Source: Pezizomycotina sp. ARF18 (Eukaryota; Ascomycota). From it: DNA of 64,000 bases. The notes beneath the pieces are model-generated. The model searched no databases. It was given only the letters and a program-made list of their open reading frames with translations, and was not told the origin of the DNA. Within the stretch, counting starts at the first letter, position 1; every line of letters begins with the position of its first letter. Both the position numbers and the translations under genes were made by a program. The stretch lies in assembly GCA_002224055.1 (NCBI GenBank), contig AZLU01000166.1, positions 1 through 64,000 on the forward strand, given 5' to 3'. This document shows, one piece after another, positions 57,551 through 64,000 of this stretch.

Positions 57551-58725
57551 TCAGGAAGCAGTCAGGGTAGTAGTAACAGTCTGCGTCGTTGTCGCTGTCG
57601 TAGTAGATACTGAAGTCACAGTCGTTGTCAAAACACTCGCCGAGGAACTACCTCAACCATCCGTAGAAGTAGGAGTAGCGGACGCCGAACTACCGGGGCT
57701 GGAACTCTGGCTCACGCTCGCGCCGGAATCCGACGTGGTAGAAGTCGGCGCGGCATCGCTACCGTCTCGTACCTGCTGAAGTATCACCGGCGGAAGCAGT
57801 CGGAGATGAACCGGTTGCCGTTGCCGTCGGGTCTGCGCCCGTGGCAGTCGCGGAGACTGCGTCTCCGTATACGGTTTCCGTCTCGGTTACTATGGATGTC
57901 GTCCTCGGCCCGCGCGTCTAGGTTGTTCTCGTGACGGTGTGCGAGGTAAGGGACTTGCAAGAGCATGCGGACGAGACGCGAGCGGCGCCGTAGGGGCGTA
58001 GGAACCACGGGAGCTTTACGGGTGAGGCGGAAGGTGATGCAGCTCCCGTCGGCGAGGGAGATTGCGTATCACTACCGCTTATGGAGGTGGCGTCGCTGGA
58101 AGATGGGGACATTAGCCGCTTGAAGCCGGCGTTTGGAAATCATGTTGGGATGAGACGTTCGCGGAAGTTGATGTATCCGATGACGATGAGAGTAAATCTG
58201 ACGAGGAGGTAGTAGACCCTGAAGCAGGTGCTGCCGAGGACGTGGCCGTAGGATCGAGGTCGAAGGAGTCGATGTGTTAGATGCAGCAGCCGACTTGCTT
58301 GTTGGTTGGGCTGTAGCAGTGGCTGTGGGTTCTTCGTCGCCGGCCGTTACGTTACTGTAATCGTCGTCCTAGCACTACATCGAAAAGCTTCGAGTCCTCA
58401 GCATTCTAATCTTTTGTACACAAAGGAATTGAAAGGGGAAGGATGTGACTTACGGCCGTAATCGCCTCGTCTTCGTCACTGTCTTCGTCACATCGGATAT
58501 GTGCAACAGGGCACTGCAGAGGTCGTCTGCACCGTTGTAGATCTGTAATGCTCTATCGAGGCGGTCGTGGTTGACACAATCGTCTGTGGTAGTCGCGCGG
58601 ACGTCGACGAAGCCAGCCTTTACGGCGATAGAAAGGGAAAGGGACGGGAGAAGAGATTCGGTGAAGATGGCCAAGGATAAGCCTTGGTAAGAGTAGCACC
58701 CAATGAAGGTTAAGCAGTGTACCAA
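57551..58725 (-). CDS. Ser/Thr-rich secreted cell-wall-type protein
   Basis: Exon 1 (58725-58454) has a hydrophobic start (MVHCLTFIGCYSYQGLSLAI or a later Met) and then DDCVNHDRLDRALQIYNGAD and LCSALLHISDVTKTVTKT. An intron begins with GTAAGT at 58453. The second exon is low complexity: EEPTATATAQPTSKSAAASN, SSACSCKSLTSHTVTRTT, IVTETETVYGDAVSATATGA, and a final TTTVTSVSTTTATTTQTVTT before TLTAS and the stop at 57551. The SSACSC motif and T/V-rich ends recur in fungal wall-associated secreted proteins and are heavy O-glycosylation substrates. Several frame changes lie in the repetitive part (57640-58300). No catalytic domain is seen. Confidence 0.6.
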
Positions 58726-61222
58726 TAGGAAATAAGCGAAAGGTAGGTTAACGAGAGTGAACGAATTCGAAGTAGATTATAAAGGGGAGTGAAGTGTAAA
58801 AAGGAAGCTGTGTTCAAGGGCTATTATAACAGCCTCAGAATACAATTGTGAGATTTAGCAAAATATGAATGAATGCTGAACGTGAACTGGCTGATGAAAA
58901 TTCTGAATGGGAAAGCGCAATGTCGAGGTTTATATATTGTTCGGCCTGATGCTGGGGCTCTAATATCAACAGATAAATGCGAATCCATAGGCAAACTTTC
59001 CAACGATTCTTATTTCGGCTCGTGGTCTCGGTACGTACCACTCGAAGGGATCTAGATCATTCTAGGGACGATCCCCTCCACCGTGACGACAGATCTCGAT
59101 ATACGGGAACGAGGCGACTATATATATCGCTGCGTTGCTAACGCTAGCATGGCGTGAGCCGGATGCGGCCACCGATCGCACTTCTACATCGACATTCGCG
59201 ATAGATTAGCGGCTAGACGTCGTCTTCTAGAAGGTTTTTTCCCTGTATATGGTCTACCGCGGGAAACATCGGGTGGAACCTACGGCATAATAAATGTTCT
59301 AGCGTACACCAATGAGCTGAAAGGGGCAAGAGATGACAGAGTTACGGAGACGAGATCGATGATATCTTAGCGAGGCACTGAGGATAACACCTCGAGTGGC
59401 TGATGACGGATTAGTGGCCTGGGTGCGGCGAACTAATACTGGCCATGAGTGAGGTAATCTGCTGCATCAAGAAATCTGTTTGTGGTAACGGCTTTGCCCT
59501 TCTAGAAACCCCACCCAACAAAGAAGAAAAGATCGGATGAAAAGATCGATGAAAGGGGCATGCAGGATACGGAGAAATGGCCTTCGACGGATTTGGTATA
59601 GCTGTGTTGGAGTTAAATTCAAAAAGAAAAGGTTCCCGTAGACTTAGCTAGTGATCATCACCGAAGGGAATAACCTAGGCTGGCCTTATCCAAGTTCTTA
59701 CAAAACAATAGCCTTGGACTCCAGTGAATACTACTATCTTCAACAAAGAGTTCATACTTCTTTCATAGATTATGATGGAATTGCGCTATCGAGTTCCACT
59801 AGGCTATCATCATGCTTATGTATGATCCTTTATCCCATGAGTGCTTGGAGGTCCCACCTGGCTAATGGATACTGCTACCTATTCGATACTGCATTGACAA
59901 GGCGAGGAAGTCTATAGCGCTAGCAGTAACAGATATTCGAGGAGCTCCACTGCTCATACATGCTTGTTGGTAGATACAGGCTTGGCGCTATAAACGTGTA
60001 AGATAGCAAACTTTGAAGCCCTGTTCCATAATGTTCAATGTGACTGAGGTCTAGTAAAAAGAACCGCGCAGGTAGGCTCTCCAAAAGACGCCATATTATT
60101 TCGTTAATACTGTCAATATAGAGAGGTGAATCTCTCATTTATTTTTGAGGCACTATAGACCGCATCACGTATCTTAGTAGGAGAACTCCCAAAGGCTGCA
60201 TTGGCCAAAGGGAAGCTGTCGAGCTTTAACGTCGGCTCAAGCTTGTGCGTATTATGAGTTCAGCATGAGGGGGGAGCTTCAATCACTCTTCGATAAGTTA
60301 TGGTTAGCATAAGGCCCTTAACTCACGAGAGATACCCGGCGAATAGGGAAAAGCACTCGAAAAAACCGGGCGGCGATCCGAGCCGTGTAAATAAACAAGG
60401 CCAAGGTCTGTCGGAATGATGAATCACCCTCGATTCCTCGTATAATGATTCGTATATAAACGCGAAAATTAGTGAGTATATCTGCATATGCATCTGCAGC
60501 TCTTCCTCGCTTATACCATTGTGCTTAAACCTTAATGGTTGCTTTCCTCTTGAGCTCGCTCGGCCTGGTGGAGTTGGAGCATGAAACAGGAAACAGCCGG
60601 GATCTAGAGCTGGCTATGACTACTCCTCCGTCTGATTTCACTACAACGGGAGGCTCAGCAAGAGCAATAGCACTCTAGGCAGCACCTGCAGAAAACATAC
60701 TTGCAGTAGCTCGCAAAAGTACGAAAAGGCTTCCCATTTCCCTGCTTTTCATTCCTATATGCAACCAAGAGGATCCACAATACATCAAGGGCACGGCCGT
60801 TGCTCTGCAAGTAGGCACCTGGCCGGGAATAAACGAGCTGGGCCAGGAGGATTTCACCGTTCTCATTCGCTGTTTCGGCGTCGCTCGGGTATAAAAACCC
60901 TGCGAGGCTATGTTCAGCAGCCTAGGAACCCCACATGGCACATAAGCGAACAAGCAAAGCGACAGTCAGCCAAGCGGGGCTGACTCGCATCCTTCAACGC
61001 TTTACAAAAAAAAAAAAAAAAAAAAAAAATTTCCTCAATCCTGCTCACTCTCCCCCTTTTTGATCCTCCTGCTCCCGCCTTTCAGACTCCACTCACTGCC
61101 GAATGTAAAACCTCCTCGAACGCCCCTTCCTTCAGTCTTCAGTCGTTTCACCTCCTTATTCACCTCGAGACCTAACGTGCCTCTGAGGCCGCCTAGTCCA
61201 GTCAATCCAAGACATCACCACC
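58726..61222. other. Long spacer with a 24-bp poly(A) tract
   Basis: No supported gene. A run of 24 A lies at 61006-61029, about 190 bp before the start of the downstream Pro-rich protein. Open frames near 60675-60983 on both strands lack features. Confidence 0.45.
61006..61029 (+). repeat. Poly(A) homopolymer tract
   Basis: Twenty-four consecutive A residues in intergenic DNA. It could be a promoter poly(dA:dT) element or the tail of an inserted cDNA; no upstream element is recognisable. Confidence 0.8.
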
Positions 61223-63300
61223 ATGGACTTCCGCTGGCCCACGAAACTTCCACCTCCACCTCCACCTTCCACCCCTCCAATCCCTTCGCCGACCCCTCCC
61301 CCCGATTCCCGCACGAACACGAACACGAACTCCCCGCCGCGATCAGAGCCCAACACCGTCCACACCGTCGAAAGCGTCGACGCGAGAGATTTACAATCGT
61401 ACACCGACCGGCAAGCCAAACTACCAGAACATACATCCCCCGTCCGAACGTCTACGCACGAGAACAATGTCAATGTAGATGAAGACAACGTGGTGAGGGA
61501 GAAGATACGGACCTAAATATCAAGATACGCCGCCCGTCCCTCGGCAATGAACGCTTTGTAGAAAACAAAAATCGGGTCGTTGTAGGAGAGGAAAGGAGGG
61601 GTAGCGGCGGTAGCGGAAAGAGCAGTAGCAGCGGTCGCAGCGTGAAGTGTACTCCCGAACAGTGCGTACAGTTCGCACGGGCGGTGGAGGAATGGTTATC
61701 CGGAAAGGAACCCGCCGCGATCTCACTATCTCCAACATTACAAAAGAACGAGGAGGATATGAGTATGGATGAACAACTCCTCGAATTCCAATTCTCTGAA
61801 ATTGCTGGTTTGACGAGTAGCGGTTCTTGGACTGAGCTCGAGGAAGTCGTCTCGAGATTTTACGGAATCCAGCTTTAACTCCTCAGACGACGATAAACGC
61901 CTCATCAGTCTTCATAAAACTCCTTGACGTCCACCTAATAACGAACAATTGGCCCGCCATCCGCTCCTCACGACCCGCTTCGACCACGATACCCCGATAG
62001 TGGTCCGTAAACTTTCTGACGGCGTCGTCGTACTGGTTACTGGAAAGAATATACTGGCGAAGGAATTCAGTAAGAAAAGTGCGAGCAGAGTCGCGTGGAT
62101 GCCAGTTATGCCGCTACGAAAACGGAAGCGATGGCGCTCATGGCGGAAATACTGGAGGGAAGGGAAAAAGTTGAGGGAATTTTATAGGAGTAAAGTACGA
62201 GTGGTTGAAGCCGGCGCTGGAGAGGAGAGTTGGAAGTCGAGGGCGGGTCGCGAGGAGTCCTCCCGCTAGTATCATTACTACTACCACTACCACAAGCCAG
62301 GATGTTCCTATAGTAGTAAACGAGAATTTACAGCAGCAGCAGCAGCAACAGCAGCAGGAGCAGGAACAGCCAACCCCCGTCGCACAAACCCGCAGCATCA
62401 CAGACTCCACTACAACCTTACAATACCGCGACCCGATAATCCGCTCCGGAATACCGAACCTCTACTCCCCACACACCTCCATACCCAACCCTTCCTCCCG
62501 GACAATCCTACTCCGTCGCCGACCTAATCCGCGGCTACCACAACCCTTCCTCCCACCCGTCCAACTACCCACCGGCCTTCTAAGACCGAAAGACATTCTT
62601 CGCGGTTACCCGGTCTCCTTCGATCAATCCACCGGCGCTTCAAAAGTAAAGCTACAACATAATCGCAGCGTTCGAGAGTAGTATTAAGAGGAAAATAAAC
62701 TAAAGTATCAGATGGGTAACACGTTATTTCTAGATCCAGATTTCCCGTTCGATAAAGACGGAAAGGCGATGAAGTTTCTGGGTATGACGCCGCTGCATTT
62801 TGCGCGAAGTACGACGAGAAGAATTATTTCCGCTCTGGTACAGCGGGGAGGATATAATGGTATTCTAACGGGGGATTAACGCCGCTTGGTATCGCGGCGG
62901 AAAGGGGAATGACGTCGCGCTGCAATGCCTACTAGAACACGGTGCGGACGTAAATATTCCGGAACGCGGACGTAGCGAGATGACACCGCTGCGTAAAGCG
63001 GTAGAGAAGGGGAATGTTAGTACTGTGGATTACTGTTGAAGAGGGCGCGAGGTGCGACATTAGGATGGCAGGGGAGGACGGCGGAGGGATAGCGATTGCG
63101 AACGGAAGAGGAATAGTGGACGGGAGATTGTGGGTGTTTTTAGGGAGTGGGAGAGGACGAAGGGGGAGGAAGGAAGGGCCGCCGCCGTATCGGAAGGAAG
63201 TTATGGGGGTGAGAGGTTGTGGAGGAGGGGACGGTGGTGTAGTGGTGTGTGGAAGGGCGGTAAGTATGCACAGGGGAGATTCATGTTCAGTTTGCTTTCA
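61223..63300 (+). CDS. Pro-rich, poly-Gln, ankyrin-repeat protein
   Basis: ATG 61223 starts MDFRWPTKLPPPPPPSTPP, a Pro-rich disordered segment. A helical region follows at 61640-61870 (KCTPEQCVQFARAVEEWLSG, MDEQLLEFQFSEIAGLTSSG), then VVRKLSDGVVVLVTGKNILA, a CAG/CAA tract coding about nine Gln (62332-62358), then GIPNLYSPHTSIPNP and ILRGYPVSFDQSTGASKVKL. Ankyrin-like repeats close the protein: GMTPLHFARSTT, LTPLGIAAERGNDVALQCLL, EHGADVN and MTPLRKAVEKGN (62780-63030). At least five frame changes separate these blocks. The 3' end past 63050 (Gly-rich) is uncertain. Binding-scaffold function is inferred from the repeats only. Confidence 0.55.
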
Positions 63301-64000
63301 AGTTTTTTTTTTTATTTTACTAAAAAGCGTTCCTTTATACCGCTGTTCATCAGTCGATGATGATAATATAACCTTGAACCCTGGGAGGCTATGATACGTC
63401 TCCCTCTCGGTTGCAAATACAATAATAGTAATACTTTCAAAGCTTCAAGTGTTCACTGAAGGTCTCTCGGGGAGCAATATCTAGAGTCATCCAACTTGAG
63501 ATCCTCTTCCCGGATCCTCTCCATCTCCCAGAAATCATATCAGAAGCAAGCGCAGTTTGTGAAAATTACTATCCGATTTAACATAATGGGAGGAATCATC
63601 AAAGAAGAACGAGCCATTATTCACAGTGATATTTGTCGATTCCGCAAGACTCCTGCAGGTTATAGTAGTCTCGTAATAATGGTATTGTTGATTGTTTGAC
63701 TGTGGGACGAAGAGTGAACTATATGTCGCCCGGGCCGGCATTATAATATGAGCGACCTCTCAGGTCGAGCCTCAAGGCACTGAGCGCCTGTGAGGCTGTG
63801 ACACTGTCGTCGCTATTGACAAAAGCAGTCTAGCGTGATTCAGGTCGCAAAAACCCGACGAATTCTGCCGGAGCTAATCGCAAACAAAAACGTGGTTTTG
63901 GTCCGACTCTTGGGCCCTCTAGCTAGACTGTTCTTGGGACGTTGGCTCATAGAACCAAAAAAAAAAAAAAAAACAACGTTATAGTGTCTGGTGGGGGCAA
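63301..64000. other. Spacer with poly(A) tract at window end
   Basis: No supported gene. An 18-A run occupies 63957-63974. The 200 bp before it is GC-richer with small self-complementary stretches but matches no RNA gene that I can name. Confidence 0.4.

Noticed and set aside
63740-63974. Poly(A)-ended segment as a tRNA-derived SINE
   Set aside because: The GGTCGAGCC stretch only weakly resembles a B box, no A box is convincing, and no second copy is visible in the window.

Overview
The window is nuclear DNA of a filamentous ascomycete (Pezizomycotina, possibly Leotiomycetes). Introns are short, with GTAAGT-like donors and NAG acceptors. The gene content is typically fungal: rhodopsin-like 7TM proteins, a BIM1-like copper protein, GPI-type surface proteins, a subtilase, an aspartic-peptidase-like protein, F-box, ankyrin and patatin proteins. 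I saw no rRNA, tRNA, CRISPR array, virus-like element or recognisable transposon.

Layout. 2.4-6.4 kb (+): a GTPase/RING/patatin protein. 6.9-14.6 kb (-): two Ser/Pro-rich disordered proteins that end in zinc ribbons; the larger holds long tandem repeats. 15.3-16.5 kb (-): a secreted, anchored Cys-rich protein, the one multi-exon gene that reads intact. 18.0-21.3 kb (+): tandem paralogues of a single-pass surface protein, the second decayed. 22.8-24.4 kb (+): a rhodopsin-like 7TM protein. 24.7-26.0 kb (-): an aspartic-peptidase-like secreted protein. 28.1-29.1 kb (-): a BIM1-like copper protein. 29.86-30.05 kb: five perfect iron-GATA (SreA-type) sites. 30.1 and 30.8 kb (+): small secreted and GPI-type proteins. 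32.3-33.7 kb (-): F-box/LRR-like. 35.3 kb (+): a small secreted protein. 36.6-38.0 kb (-): a 5'-truncated subtilase. 39.5-41.7 kb (+): an ankyrin protein with an NLR-like winged-helix start. 43.5-44.4 kb (+): rhodanese-like. 47.2-48.0 kb (-): a third zinc-ribbon protein. 48.7-51.0 kb (-): a fungal membrane protein family. 52.1-53.7 kb (-): a second rhodopsin-like protein. 57.6-58.7 kb (-): a Ser/Thr-rich wall protein. 61.2-63.3 kb (+): a poly-Q/ankyrin protein. The rest is AT-richer spacer.

Almost every recognisable gene changes frame several times although its protein sequence stays clear. Many breaks lie at homopolymers: six are resolved by reading CCC as CCCC. A 174-bp tandem duplication at 51.9-52.2 kb has copies that differ almost only by single-base indels. 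I therefore think most breaks are consensus errors of a noisy long-read assembly rather than true pseudogenes. True decay is better supported for the second surface paralogue and the truncated subtilase.

Functionally this is an accessory, environment-facing region: secreted and surface proteins, metal acquisition, sensing and NLR-like proteins. The most novel items are the dispersed family of disordered proteins with C-terminal zinc ribbons and the dense iron-regulator site cluster.
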